Numbered from the stretch's first letter, positions 24,238 to 34,005 are shown. The stretch: 53,296 bases of DNA from Clostridia bacterium (GCA_017503105.1 JAFVTS010000002.1:1-53296); one strand, 5' to 3'. The notes: generated by a model not told the origin, from the sequence alone. Numbers and translations: made by a program.

Positions 24238-24954
24238 ATGAAGGTTTCAAGCATAAAAGAAGAACTTAATTCTCTTGCTTATCACGGCAGAGGCATAATC
24301 ATCGGCAAGAGCGCCGATTCAAAGAAGGCTGTAACGGCTTATTTCATAATGGGAAGAAGCGAAAACAGCCGTAACAGAGTTTTCGTTGCCGAGGGTGACG
24401 CTATGCGTACCAAGGCGTTCGACGAGTCGAAGATGACCGATCCTCACCTTATAATCTACTATCCCGTGAGAGTGCTCGGAAACAAGACCATAGTTACCAA
24501 CGGCGATCAGACCGACACCATTTATGAACTTATGGACAAGCAGATGACCTTTGAGCAGGCGCTGAGGACCCGTGAGTTCGAGGACGACAAGCCGAATTTC
24601 ACCCCGAGAATTTCGGGCATAATCCGCCGCGAGTGCGACGGAATGAATTTCGCAATGTCGATTCTCAAGAGCGCCGAGGGTGACGACTCCTCTTGCGAGA
24701 GATTCACCTACGCTTACTCGGCCCCCATCGCGGGCAGAGCGAAGTTCATCCATACTTATAACGGTGACGGAAATCCCCTCCCGTCGTTTGAGGGTGAACC
24801 CAAGACCCTTGAGCTTCCCGACGTGGATATCGACACGCTTACCGACCTTATCTGGACGAATCTTAACGCCGATAACAAGGTATCTCTCTTCGTAAGATAT
24901 ATCGACATCGCAAGCGGAGAGTGCGAAACGAGAATAGTAAATAAAAACATCTGA
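24238..24954 (+). CDS. purO: IMP cyclohydrolase, PurO-type
   Basis: 238-aa protein of the stand-alone IMP cyclohydrolase family (IMP_cyclohyd), best known from archaea, which closes FAICAR to IMP. Recognisable segments are the N-terminal SLAYHGRGIIIGKSAD, GRSENSRNRVFVAEGD with the conserved N-R pair, the TNGDQTDTIYE loop and DDKPNFTPRISGII. It is unrelated in fold to the N-terminal half of bacterial PurH. GGAGAG for its start lies in the end of purN. The next gene encodes only the transformylase, so the two together replace fused PurH. The family assignment is from motif memory. Confidence 0.88.
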   Translation: MKVSSIKEELNSLAYHGRGIIIGKSADSKKAVTAYFIMGRSENSRNRVFVAEGDAMRTKAFDESKMTDPHLIIYYPVRVLGNKTIVTNGDQTDTIYELMDKQMTFEQALRTREFEDDKPNFTPRISGIIRRECDGMNFAMSILKSAEGDDSSCERFTYAYSAPIAGRAKFIHTYNGDGNPLPSFEGEPKTLELPDVDIDTLTDLIWTNLNADNKVSLFVRYIDIASGECETRIVNKNI

Positions 24955-24964
24955 GGTGCTGAAA

Positions 24965-26149
24965 ATGAAAGAATTTGAACTTAAATACGGCTGTAACCCT
25001 AACCAGAAGCCCGCAAAAATATATATGAACGACGGCTCGGAGCTTCCCATTGAAATACTCAACGGAAGACCCGGATACATAAACTTCCTTGACGCCTTCA
25101 ACTCCTGGCAGCTTGTAAAGGAGCTTAAAGCGGCACTCGGACTTCCCGCCGTTACTTCCTTCAAGCACGTAAGCCCCACCTCTGCCGCCGTCGGAATCCC
25201 GCTTTCGGATAAGCTCAAGAGAGCTTGCTTCGTTGACGACATCGAGGGGCTTGACGACTCTCTCCTTGCTTGTGCTTACGCAAGAGCAAGAGGCACTGAC
25301 AGAATGTGCTCCTTCGGCGACTGGGTCGCGCTCTCCGACGTTTGTGACGTAACTACCGCAAAGATGCTCGCGCGCGAGGTCTCCGACGGTATAATCGCTC
25401 CCGGCTACGAGCCCGAGGCACTTGAGATACTCAAGGGCAAGAGAAAGGGCGGATATAATATAGTTAAGATAGATCCCGATTACGTTCCCGCCGAGCAGGA
25501 AACGAAGCAGGTCTTCGGTATCACCTTCGAGCAGGGCAGAAACAACTTCAAGATCGACCGCGAGCTTCTTACGAATATCGTAACCGCAAACAAGGATATG
25601 CCCGAGAGTGCTGTCCGTGATCTTATCGTCGCTCTTATCACTCTTAAATACACTCAGTCCAATTCCGTATGCTTTGCCGTTGACGGTCAGGCAATAGGCG
25701 TTGGCGCAGGTCAGCAGTCAAGAGTTCACTGCACGCGTCTTGCGGGCGGAAAGGCTGATACCTGGTTCCTTCGTCAGTGCGACAAGGTCCTTGACCTTCC
25801 CTTCAAGCCTACTCTCGGTCGCCCCGACAGAGATAACGTCATCGACGGTTATATCAACCAGAACGAGGAGGACGTTTGCGCTGAGGGCAATTGGCAGAAA
25901 TACTTCACCGAAAGACCTGAGCCCTTCACCAAGGAGGAGCAGAGAGCTTACCTTGACACTATTGACGGTGTTGCGCTCGGCTCCGATGCGTTCTTCCCCT
26001 TCAGTGACAACATTGAGCGCGCGAAGAAATCGGGCGTTAAGTACATAGCCGAGCCCGGTGGCTCCATTCGTGACGATCTCGTTATAGAGTGCTGCGACAA
26101 CTACGGTATCGCAATGGCATTCACGGGAATGCGCTTGTTCCACCATTGA
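24965..26149 (+). CDS. Stand-alone AICAR transformylase (PurH2/PurV-type)
   Basis: 394-aa protein corresponding to the AICAR-transformylase half of PurH: it formylates AICAR with 10-formyl-THF. It opens KEFELKYGCNPNQKPAKIYM, has the catalytic lysine-histidine in TSFKHVSPTSAAVGIPL, and the C-terminal KYTQSNSVCFAVDGQAIGVG and GAGQQSRVHCTRLAG segments. No IMP cyclohydrolase domain precedes it; that function is in the gene just upstream. The start is ATG 24965, since GAGGTG at 24953-24958 (overlapping the purO stop) serves it; GTG 24956 is part of that site. Confidence 0.92.
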   Translation: MKEFELKYGCNPNQKPAKIYMNDGSELPIEILNGRPGYINFLDAFNSWQLVKELKAALGLPAVTSFKHVSPTSAAVGIPLSDKLKRACFVDDIEGLDDSLLACAYARARGTDRMCSFGDWVALSDVCDVTTAKMLAREVSDGIIAPGYEPEALEILKGKRKGGYNIVKIDPDYVPAEQETKQVFGITFEQGRNNFKIDRELLTNIVTANKDMPESAVRDLIVALITLKYTQSNSVCFAVDGQAIGVGAGQQSRVHCTRLAGGKADTWFLRQCDKVLDLPFKPTLGRPDRDNVIDGYINQNEEDVCAEGNWQKYFTERPEPFTKEEQRAYLDTIDGVALGSDAFFPFSDNIERAKKSGVKYIAEPGGSIRDDLVIECCDNYGIAMAFTGMRLFHH

Positions 26150-26173
26150 TCGGTCGGAGGTCTTCTGAAAACG

Positions 26174-27442
26174 ATGAGAGTAATGGTAGTAGGTGGCGGC
26201 GGAAGAGAGCACGCCATCATAAAAAAGCTTAAGTCCTGTGCGGGAGTTGACGAGATATTCGCTCTTCCGGGCAACGGCGGAATGGCAAACGATGCGACCC
26301 TCGTTCCCATCGGGGCGAAGGATATTGACGCAATTGCCGATTACGCAAAGAACAATAAAATCGATTTTGCCGTAGTAGCTCCCGACGATCCCCTCGTTCT
26401 CGGCTGCGTTGACAGGCTTGAAGCACTTGGCATTCCTTGCTTCGGCCCTCGCGCAAACGCGGCGATAATAGAGGGCAGTAAGGTCTTTTCCAAAAACCTT
26501 ATGAAAAAGTACGGGATCCCCACGGCGGAGTACGAGGTGTTCGAGAGCGCAGATGCCGCATACGAATACCTTAAAACGGCACCCATTCCTACGGTAATAA
26601 AGGCTGACGGACTTGCGCTCGGCAAGGGCGTTATAATAGCTATGACGCGTGAGGAGGCGATCGACGCCGTAAAATCCATAATGTCCGAGAAAAAGTTCGG
26701 CGATAGCGGCAACAAGATCGTCGTTGAGGAATTTCTCACGGGTCCTGAGGTGTCCGTTCTTTCCTTTACGGACGGCACGACCGTTGTTCCTATGGTATCG
26801 TCGATGGACCACAAGCGCGCTCTTGATAATGACGAGGGGCTTAACACGGGCGGTATGGGAACCGTTGCGCCCAATCCCTATTATACCTCGGAGATCGCCA
26901 ACGAATGTATGGAAAAGATATTTCTCCCCACTATCCGCGCAATGAAAGCGGAGGGCAGGGAATTCCGCGGCTGCCTCTATTTCGGCCTTATGCTCACGCC
27001 TAAGGGACCGAAGGTCATAGAATACAACTGCCGCTTCGGAGATCCCGAAACGCAGGTAGTGCTTCCTCTTCTTAAAAGCGACCTTTTTGAGATTATGCAG
27101 GCTGTCGCGCGCGGCACTCTCGCAGACTGTAAGGTCGAGTTCTCGGACGGTGCTTGTGCGTGCGTAATAATGGCGTCGAGCGGCTATCCCGAGAAGTACG
27201 AGAGCGGATTTGAAATAAAAATGGCTGACGAGGTGCAGGATTCCGTTTACGTCGCGGGCGCTAAGCTCTCGGACGGAAAGCTCCTTACGGCAGGCGGCAG
27301 AGTGCTCGGCGTAACCGCTACGGCACAGACTCTTGAGGACGCTATCCGCGCCGCTTATGAAAAAGTGGAAAAGGTCAGCTTCGAAAATGCATTTTACCGT
27401 AAGGATATAGGTGCTCGCGCCCTCCTTGCAAAGAAAGGATAA
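26174..27442 (+). CDS. purD: Phosphoribosylamine-glycine ligase (GAR synthetase)
   Basis: 422-aa ATP-grasp enzyme joining phosphoribosylamine and glycine. N-terminal MRVMVVGGGGREHAI is diagnostic. ATP-grasp segments are IPTVIKADGLALGKGVIIAM and KIVVEEFLTGPEVSVLSF; the PurD signature YNCRFGDPETQVVLPLL closes the active site. The C-terminal domain (GYPEKYESG onward) is complete. GGAGG lies 13 bases upstream, a slightly long spacing. Because phosphoribosylamine is short-lived, PurD would have to draw directly on the unusual PurF-like protein of this operon or on another PurF in the genome. Confidence 0.96.
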   Translation: MRVMVVGGGGREHAIIKKLKSCAGVDEIFALPGNGGMANDATLVPIGAKDIDAIADYAKNNKIDFAVVAPDDPLVLGCVDRLEALGIPCFGPRANAAIIEGSKVFSKNLMKKYGIPTAEYEVFESADAAYEYLKTAPIPTVIKADGLALGKGVIIAMTREEAIDAVKSIMSEKKFGDSGNKIVVEEFLTGPEVSVLSFTDGTTVVPMVSSMDHKRALDNDEGLNTGGMGTVAPNPYYTSEIANECMEKIFLPTIRAMKAEGREFRGCLYFGLMLTPKGPKVIEYNCRFGDPETQVVLPLLKSDLFEIMQAVARGTLADCKVEFSDGACACVIMASSGYPEKYESGFEIKMADEVQDSVYVAGAKLSDGKLLTAGGRVLGVTATAQTLEDAIRAAYEKVEKVSFENAFYRKDIGARALLAKKG

Positions 27443-27448
27443 CATCAA

Positions 27449-30400
27449 ATGGTATATCGTATTTATGTGGAGAAAAAGCAGGGACTTGATAACGAAGCTC
27501 GCGCTCTTCTCTCCGAGATCTCAACTTTCCTTGATATAAAAAGCGTTGAGCGCGTAAGAGTTATCAACCGTTACGATGCTGAAAATATCACCAAGGAGCT
27601 CTTTGATTACGCAGTAGGCGCGGTATTCTCCGAGCCTCAGCTTGATGACGTTTATACTGAGCTTGACCCCGACGGCGCTAAAGTGTTCGCCACGGAATTC
27701 CTTCCCGGTCAGTTCGACCAGAGAGCTGATTCCGCGGCACAGTGCATCCAGCTCATCTCTCACGGTGAGAAGCCCGACGTCGCAAGCGCAAAGGTATATA
27801 TGCTCTACGGAAATATATCGGACGGCGAGCTTGCGAGGATCAAGAAGCACGTTATAAACCCCGTCGAGGCAAGAGAGGCAAGCCTTGATAAAAAAGATAC
27901 TATAAAGATGGAATACGCAATCCCCACCGAGGTAAAGGTGCTTGACGGCTTTACCGAGCTTGACGAGGCGGGTCTTGCAGACTTCGTTGCAAGCTACGGT
28001 CTTGCGATGGATCTTGACGATATTAAGTTCTGTCAGGGATATTTCAAGAAGGAGGGCAGATGCCCCACTATCACCGAGATCCGTATGATAGACACGTATT
28101 GGTCCGACCATTGCCGTCACACGACCTTCCTTACTACCGTTGATTCCGTAAAGTTTGAGGACGCGGTGCTTGAGGAGGCGTATAAGGAATATTTATCCGC
28201 GCGCGAGTTCATTGAGAGAAAGAAGCCCGTAAATCTTATGGACATCGGCACCATCGCCGCAAAGTGCTTGAAAAAATGCGGCAAGCTCGACGGACTTGAC
28301 GAGTCCGAGGAAATAAACGCTTGTACCGTAAAGATCACGGTCGACGTTGACGGCACTCCCGAGCCTTGGCTCCTTCTTTTCAAGAACGAAACCCACAACC
28401 ACCCTACGGAAATAGAGCCCTTCGGCGGTGCGGCTACCTGTATCGGCGGTGCTATACGCGACCCCCTTTCGGGCAGAGCGTACGTCTACGGCGCGATGCG
28501 TCTTACGGGCGCGGCTGACCCCTTGAAGCCCATTTCCGAAACTCTTGAAGGAAAGCTTCCTCAAAGAAAGATTGTAACGACCGCGGCAGCAGGATATTCC
28601 TCTTACGGAAACCAGATCGGTCTTGCTACGGGTATAGTTGATGAAATATATCACGACGGCTATGCGGCGAAGCATATGGAGGTCGGCGCGGTGATCGCGG
28701 CGGCTCCCGCTGAAAACGTGCGCCGCGAGGTCCCCGAGGACGGAGATCTCGTAATACTTCTCGGCGGACGTACGGGAAGAGACGGCTGCGGCGGTGCTAC
28801 GGGCTCGTCCAAGTCGCATAACCTTAAATCTCTTGAAAACTGCGGCGCCGAGGTGCAGAAGGGTAACGCCCCCGAGGAAAGAAAGATCCAGCGTTTGTTC
28901 AGAAACAAGACCGTTTCGAGAATGATCAAGCGTTGTAACGACTTCGGTGCGGGCGGTGTCTCCGTTGCTATCGGCGAGCTTGCTGACGGACTTGAGATCG
29001 ACCTTAACGCAGTTCCCAAGAAGTATGACGGTCTTGACGGCACCGAGCTTGCTATATCCGAATCTCAGGAGAGAATGGCAGTAGTTATCGAGGCGCATAA
29101 TAAGGACGCGTTCCTCGCACTTGCCGACGCGGAAAACCTTGAGGCAACCGTTGTCGCGAGAGTTAAGGCAGAGCCGAGGCTCACTATGCATTGGAACGGC
29201 AAGACGATAGTCGACCTCTCCCGCGAGTTCCTTAACTCCAACGGAGCAGAGAAGCACATAAACATCGAATCTCCCAAGATCGGTAACGTAAACAAGGAGC
29301 TCCCCGCTTGCTTCAAATGCGGTATGAATGCCGTTGCTACGGGTCTTAACACCTGCTCAAAGCGCGGTCTTTCCGAAAGATTTGACTCTACTATCGGTGC
29401 GGGCACGGTTCTTATGCCCTTCGGCGGAAAGTATCAGCGCACCCCCATTCAGGCAATGGTGCAGAAGATCTCCGTTGAAAAGAAGCACACCGACCTTGCG
29501 TCCTTTATGTCCTGGGGCTATAACCCCGACATTTCCACGGCAAGCCCTTATCACGGCGCTTATCTTGCCGTAGTTGAGTCTGCGGCAAAGCTCGTTGCGA
29601 CGGGCGCTGAATTCAAAGAGGTCTATCTCACCTTCCAGGAATATTTTGAGAAGCCGATGAAGGACCCCAAGAGATGGGGCAAGCCTCTCGCGGCTCTTCT
29701 CGGCGCATTCCGCGCACAGATGGATCTCGGCATTGCCGCAATAGGCGGAAAGGACTCAATGAGCGGAAGCTTTGAGAAGCTTGACGTTCCGCCGACCCTT
29801 ATTTCCTTCGCTGTCACTACCGATAAAATAGAGAACGTAATTTCTCCCGAATTCAAAAAGGCAGGCACCCGTGTAGCGATTTTGGAGCCCGAACGCGATG
29901 AAAACGGACTTCCCAAGGCAGAGTCGCTCCTTGCGCTCTTTGATAAGATCACCGCTCTTATGAGAGCAGGAAAGGTACTCTCCGCTTACACGCCCACTAT
30001 CGGCGGTGTTTCCGAGGCGGTTATGAAGATGGCTATGGGTAACGGCTTTGGCTTCAGGTTTGACGACGCTCTCACTCTTTCCGACATCTTCGCTTATAAC
30101 TACGGCTCGTTCGTCATCGAAACGACCGATGAGTGTGTCGGCAAGACTCTCGGATGTGTAACCGATGACGGCGAATTTACCTATAAGAATGACAGCGTTA
30201 AGTGCGCTGACGTAAACGCGGACTACGAGAACAAGCTTGAGAGCGTTTATTCCTGCAATATCGGCTATCAGAAGACTGCTCCCGAAACCGTAAGCTCTCC
30301 CGCAAAGACGAGAGTCGCTCCCGCGGTGAAGGTTGCTAAGCCCAAGGTCCTTATCCCCGTATTCCCGGGCACGAACTGTGAGTACGATTCCGCGAAAGCG

Positions 30401-31135
30401 GTAATGGACGCGGGCGCCGAGGCTGAGATATTCGTTATCAACAATCTCACCGCCGACGGTATCAAGAGAAGTGCCGAAACCTTCGCGGAGAAGATAAGCA
30501 CCTCGCAGGCTATCTTTGTTCCCGGTGGCTTCTCGGGCGGTGACGAGCCCGACGGCTCGGGCAAGTTCATCACGGCATTCTTCCGCGGTGAGGTGGTAAA
30601 GAACGCCGTCGGAGAGCTTCTTGACAAGCGTGACGGTCTTATGTGCGGTATCTGTAACGGCTTCCAGGCTCTTATCAAGCTCGGACTTCTTCCTTACGGC
30701 AAGATCATCGACACCGACGAGAGCTGCCCGACCCTTACCTTCAACAATATCGCGCGTCACCAATCCAAGATCGTTCGCACGAGGATCGCGTCGAATATGT
30801 CGCCGTGGCTCGCTCTTACCAACGTCGGTGACGTCTATAACGTTCCGATCTCTCACGGAGAAGGAAAGTTCCTTGCCGACGAGAAAACGGTCAAGGAGCT
30901 TGTCAAGAACGGACAGATAGCAACGCAGTACGTCGACCTTGACGGAAACGCAACCTATAACATCGATTACAACCCCAACGGCTCGACCCTTGCGGTAGAG
31001 GGTATCACCTCTCCCGACGGACGCGTCTTCGGTAAGATGGGACACTCCGAGCGTATCGGCGAAGGACTTTATAAAAACGTCCTCGGCGATTACGACATCA
31101 AGATGTTCAAGTCTATGGTCAAGTATTTTAAGTAA
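27449..31135 (+). CDS. purL: Phosphoribosylformylglycinamidine synthase, single-chain PurL with PurQ domain
   Basis: 1228-aa fusion enzyme that converts FGAR to FGAM with glutamine and ATP. The N-terminal third holds the PurS-like and linker parts, with TYWSDHCRHTTF near residue 220 and FKNETHNHPTEIEPFGGAAT near residue 310 marking the synthetase. After about residue 965 comes the class I glutaminase (PurQ-like) domain, with PVFPGTNCEYDSAKA, the nucleophile in GICNGFQAL (Cys1069) and its histidine in PISHGEGKF (His1136). Unlike the PurF-like protein upstream, this glutaminase site is intact. It is the long single-chain form used by proteobacteria and many Clostridia. It ends the operon, 12 bases before a strong terminator. 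Confidence 0.96.
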   Translation: MVYRIYVEKKQGLDNEARALLSEISTFLDIKSVERVRVINRYDAENITKELFDYAVGAVFSEPQLDDVYTELDPDGAKVFATEFLPGQFDQRADSAAQCIQLISHGEKPDVASAKVYMLYGNISDGELARIKKHVINPVEAREASLDKKDTIKMEYAIPTEVKVLDGFTELDEAGLADFVASYGLAMDLDDIKFCQGYFKKEGRCPTITEIRMIDTYWSDHCRHTTFLTTVDSVKFEDAVLEEAYKEYLSAREFIERKKPVNLMDIGTIAAKCLKKCGKLDGLDESEEINACTVKITVDVDGTPEPWLLLFKNETHNHPTEIEPFGGAATCIGGAIRDPLSGRAYVYGAMRLTGAADPLKPISETLEGKLPQRKIVTTAAAGYSSYGNQIGLATGIVDEIYHDGYAAKHMEVGAVIAAAPAENVRREVPEDGDLVILLGGRTGRDGCGGATGSSKSHNLKSLENCGAEVQKGNAPEERKIQRLFRNKTVSRMIKRCNDFGAGGVSVAIGELADGLEIDLNAVPKKYDGLDGTELAISESQERMAVVIEAHNKDAFLALADAENLEATVVARVKAEPRLTMHWNGKTIVDLSREFLNSNGAEKHINIESPKIGNVNKELPACFKCGMNAVATGLNTCSKRGLSERFDSTIGAGTVLMPFGGKYQRTPIQAMVQKISVEKKHTDLASFMSWGYNPDISTASPYHGAYLAVVESAAKLVATGAEFKEVYLTFQEYFEKPMKDPKRWGKPLAALLGAFRAQMDLGIAAIGGKDSMSGSFEKLDVPPTLISFAVTTDKIENVISPEFKKAGTRVAILEPERDENGLPKAESLLALFDKITALMRAGKVLSAYTPTIGGVSEAVMKMAMGNGFGFRFDDALTLSDIFAYNYGSFVIETTDECVGKTLGCVTDDGEFTYKNDSVKCADVNADYENKLESVYSCNIGYQKTAPETVSSPAKTRVAPAVKVAKPKVLIPVFPGTNCEYDSAKAVMDAGAEAEIFVINNLTADGIKRSAETFAEKISTSQAIFVPGGFSGGDEPDGSGKFITAFFRGEVVKNAVGELLDKRDGLMCGICNGFQALIKLGLLPYGKIIDTDESCPTLTFNNIARHQSKIVRTRIASNMSPWLALTNVGDVYNVPISHGEGKFLADEKTVKELVKNGQIATQYVDLDGNATYNIDYNPNGSTLAVEGITSPDGRVFGKMGHSERIGEGLYKNVLGDYDIKMFKSMVKYFK

Positions 31136-31146
31136 TCGAAAGCTAA

Positions 31147-31182
31147 AAAACTCCACACGGGTACCCCCGTGTGGAGTTTTTG
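31147..31182. terminator. Bidirectional terminator between purL and nagA
   Basis: AAAACTCCACACGGG-tacc-CCCGTGTGGAGTTTTT: a 15-bp perfect stem with T runs on both strands, serving the convergent pur and nag operons. Confidence 0.95.
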
Positions 31183-31191
31183 ATATAATAA

Positions 31192-32394
31192 TCATCTGTT
31201 TCCTTTTGCTCTGTTGTGCGTTTTGCAAAGCATTTGACAGTTACCGATATCTGCGGGCTTTCCATTGACGAATACCGCCTTTATAACTATGTTTTCATCA
31301 AACACCGCAAAATCTGCGTCCATACCGCGCTCAATAACACCTTTTTTAGAGAGATTCATTATATTAGCGGGAGTAGAGGTTATCATTTTAATAGCATCGG
31401 TAAGCGGAATCCCCGCTTGTGCCGTGGCAACACGAACTAATCTGTCGGCTGTTGCTATGCTGCCTGCAAAAGCGCTTCTGTCCATCAATTTGCAGACACC
31501 GTCCTCTATTATAAACTCCGTATCCTGCATAAATCCGTGCACCTCATCGGTTCCCGCGAGTGCAAGACTGTCGGTGATCAACGCTATCCTGTCTGCTCCT
31601 TTTATTTTGTAGATAAGACGTATGAGCTCGGGCGGCAGGTGCTTTCCGTCACATATTATCTCAACGTTCATTCCGTCTAAAAGGAACGCGCTTTCAATAA
31701 CCCCAAGGCGCCTGAATCCGGACTCGCGTGTGACTGTGGAGGTGCAGGAATAAAGATGCGTCACAAGCTCGCATCCGTTTGAAAAAGCTTGCATAACGTC
31801 GGCGTACGTGGCGTCTGTATGACCCATAGAAGCTACGATGCCGTGCTTTTCAAGACTTTTTGCAAAGCTCGCGTCCTCATCGTTTTCGGGAGCATAAGTC
31901 CATCTTGCAATGACCGACGGATATTTTTCTATGAGCGGAAGATAGTCTTTTTCTATCGGAACGGTTATATTGGTCGGACACTGTGCACCGGCTTGCTTCG
32001 AGGAAAGGTACGGCCCCTCAAGGTGCGCACCGATAACGGTTCCCAAAACGCGGGGATCCTTCATAGCAAGCTCTATGTTTGCCACCGATCTTGCCATAAT
32101 TTCAAAAGGAGCGGCAGATATCGTCGGGCAGATCGAAGTGGTACCGTGCTTTAAATGGAAATTGCACGCGCTTACTATCTCATCTGCATCGCCTTCGAAT
32201 CTGCATCCTCCGCCTCCGTGGGTATGAATATCTATAAAGCCCGGGCTGACGTAATATCCCGTCATATCATATTCTTCCGAAACGGGAAGCGACTCATCCG
32301 TTACGTGCAGGATGCGACCGTCTTCAAAATAGACGTAGCCGTCAAAGAGTTTGTCTGAGAGTATGATTTTATCGGATCTTATTCTTTTCATCAT
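31192..32394 (-). CDS. nagA: N-acetylglucosamine-6-phosphate deacetylase
   Basis: 400-aa metal-dependent amidohydrolase giving glucosamine-6-phosphate and acetate. The metal motif is FIDIHTHGGGG (His57 and His59); HLEGPYLS holds the metal-binding Glu; SMGHTDATY and THLYSCTS carry further histidines, and ALITDSLALAGT the catalytic Asp. The THLYSCTS segment reads THLFNAM in classical NagA, so substrate range may differ. It is the last gene of a five-gene operon, starting a few bases after the nagB stop without a strong ribosome binding site of its own, suggesting coupling. The start could be either of two adjacent ATGs. Confidence 0.9.
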   Translation of the reverse strand: MMKRIRSDKIILSDKLFDGYVYFEDGRILHVTDESLPVSEEYDMTGYYVSPGFIDIHTHGGGGCRFEGDADEIVSACNFHLKHGTTSICPTISAAPFEIMARSVANIELAMKDPRVLGTVIGAHLEGPYLSSKQAGAQCPTNITVPIEKDYLPLIEKYPSVIARWTYAPENDEDASFAKSLEKHGIVASMGHTDATYADVMQAFSNGCELVTHLYSCTSTVTRESGFRRLGVIESAFLLDGMNVEIICDGKHLPPELIRLIYKIKGADRIALITDSLALAGTDEVHGFMQDTEFIIEDGVCKLMDRSAFAGSIATADRLVRVATAQAGIPLTDAIKMITSTPANIMNLSKKGVIERGMDADFAVFDENIVIKAVFVNGKPADIGNCQMLCKTHNRAKGNR

Positions 32395-32399
32395 AAGAA

Positions 32400-33158
32400 T
32401 TACAAAAGAGAGCTGCTGTCAGCGTCAAGATAAAGAACTGCACTGCCGTGGCGGCGCAGAATGGTGGCAGGGCATTTTTCGCTGACTTCGTCGCAAAGAG
32501 TTGCGCGCACTGCCGAAGCCTTGCTCTTTGCGGGGACGATACAAAACAGGAATTTGCCTGCAAAAAGCGTGGGAACGGTCAAGGTGATGGCTGTTTTCGG
32601 CACGTCTTCTATCTTTTCAAAACAACCGTCATTTACCTGCTGATTACGGCAGATCTCGTCAAGCTCCACGACCTTTACCGCCTTTTTATCGTTAAAATCA
32701 GCGACAGGCGGATCGTTGAAGGCAACGTGACCGTTTTCACCGATGCCCAGTATCACTATGTCGGCGGGATGCTTTTTAAGAAGCTCCGCGTAACGTGCGC
32801 ATTCTTCGTCAGCATCGGTTGCCGTTATATCTATGTAAGATACGCTCTTGAAATCGGCAAGCCCGAAAATATGAGCCTTCAAGAAGTTGCCGAAGCCCTG
32901 TGGCGCGTCTTTTGATAGTCCTACGTACTCATCCATATGGAAAGCCCGTACCCTGTTCCACGGTATTTCAGCATCGATAGCCAGGGAAGCGAGCACCTCG
33001 TTTTGCGAAGGTGCGGCAGCGAATATTATATTTATACTTTCCTTTGTCTTTAAAAGAGAGAGTATGCATCTTTTTATGTCGTTTGCCGCCGCTGCCCCCA
33101 TCTCAAAGCGCGACTGAAATACGTTTACCGTTAAAAAATCTTTTTTAAATGTTTTCAT
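32400..33158 (-). CDS. nagB: Glucosamine-6-phosphate deaminase/isomerase
   Basis: 252-aa enzyme that turns glucosamine-6-phosphate into fructose-6-phosphate and ammonia. The family motifs are IIFAAAPSQNEVLASL (phosphate loop; canonical NagB has ATGSSP), FHMDEYVGL with the catalytic Asp76, and LGIGENGHVAFNDPP. The altered phosphate loop suggests a NagB paralogue, perhaps for a related substrate. Its start overlaps the stop of the TIM-barrel isomerase gene (ATGA). The C-terminal lid FCIVPAKSKASAVRATL is present. Freed ammonia could feed other pathways, but no link is shown by sequence. Confidence 0.88.
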   Translation of the reverse strand: MKTFKKDFLTVNVFQSRFEMGAAAANDIKRCILSLLKTKESINIIFAAAPSQNEVLASLAIDAEIPWNRVRAFHMDEYVGLSKDAPQGFGNFLKAHIFGLADFKSVSYIDITATDADEECARYAELLKKHPADIVILGIGENGHVAFNDPPVADFNDKKAVKVVELDEICRNQQVNDGCFEKIEDVPKTAITLTVPTLFAGKFLFCIVPAKSKASAVRATLCDEVSEKCPATILRRHGSAVLYLDADSSSLL

Positions 33159-33997
33159 ATGAGCTCCTTAAATTTTATTACCGCATCCTCAAAGGCGGCT
33201 TTGGGATCCGCATATTGATACGGATTTTTAAATGACCGTCCCACAAGCGCGTTGAGTCCTGAAAAGGTTTGCAAATGCGGCTCAAGCGACACGAAGAAAT
33301 CGTCTTTTGCATAGCTTCTGTGAGCTGTAAGAATTTCTTTTATTTTAGCGTTTCCCTTGCCCGGGGGTACTATCGCGCCTTCAAAAAGCGCGTCCTTGAT
33401 ATGAAAGTAGGCGACGTGCTTTTTTAAGAGCTCGTAAGCCTTGGGATAGGGGTCGATCCCTTCCAGAACGTAGTTCCCCATATCAAAAACGCATCTGACC
33501 TCACCGCCGAAATGATCGAGTATCTCCACCACGCGCTCAGGAACGTCGCCGTATATTTTAGCTTCATTCTCGTGGCATAAAGTCACTCCGTATTTTCTCG
33601 CCAATAAAACGAGCTTTTCAAGCGAGTCAAGTACGTCCCCCTTCATTTTTCTTATATCGTTTCCGTCAGGGGCGTAAAAGCTGAATACACGGACGAAGCC
33701 CGTTTCAAAAACGTTAGCAGCCTCAAAAATGTGCCTTGCGGTTTCCAAATGAGCAGTCATACCGTCACCAAGCTTTATCTTTCCGAGAGGAGAGCCTATT
33801 GAAGAAACCTTAATGCCGTAAAGGTCAAGAGCTTTTTTTGCTTCTTTTATCTCGTCTTTCGTTAAGACTGAAACGTTTTTGCCGTTAAGATGTCTTATTT
33901 CGATGTTATCAATACCAAAGCGACGAAGCGCCTTTAACTGCTCTTCCGTGGAATCTGCGTATTCGTCCGCAAAGGCTGAAAATTTCAAACCGTTCAT
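33155..33997 (-). CDS. Sugar-phosphate isomerase/epimerase, TIM-barrel (AP endonuclease 2-like)
   Basis: 280-aa protein of the xylose-isomerase-like TIM barrel superfamily. Likely metal ligands appear in order: TLCHENEAKIYG (Glu), VFDMGNYVLEGID (Asp), AYFHIKDAL (His) and FVSLEPHLQTF (Glu). The N-terminal KFSAFADEYADSTEEQLKAL is common among operon-encoded sugar epimerases. Such proteins isomerise or dehydrate keto-sugars made by Gfo/Idh oxidoreductases, and two of those lie immediately upstream. Substrate unknown. It overlaps nagB by four bases. Confidence 0.85.
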   Translation of the reverse strand: MNGLKFSAFADEYADSTEEQLKALRRFGIDNIEIRHLNGKNVSVLTKDEIKEAKKALDLYGIKVSSIGSPLGKIKLGDGMTAHLETARHIFEAANVFETGFVRVFSFYAPDGNDIRKMKGDVLDSLEKLVLLARKYGVTLCHENEAKIYGDVPERVVEILDHFGGEVRCVFDMGNYVLEGIDPYPKAYELLKKHVAYFHIKDALFEGAIVPPGKGNAKIKEILTAHRSYAKDDFFVSLEPHLQTFSGLNALVGRSFKNPYQYADPKAAFEDAVIKFKELI

Positions 33998-34005
33998 ATA
34001 TCACG

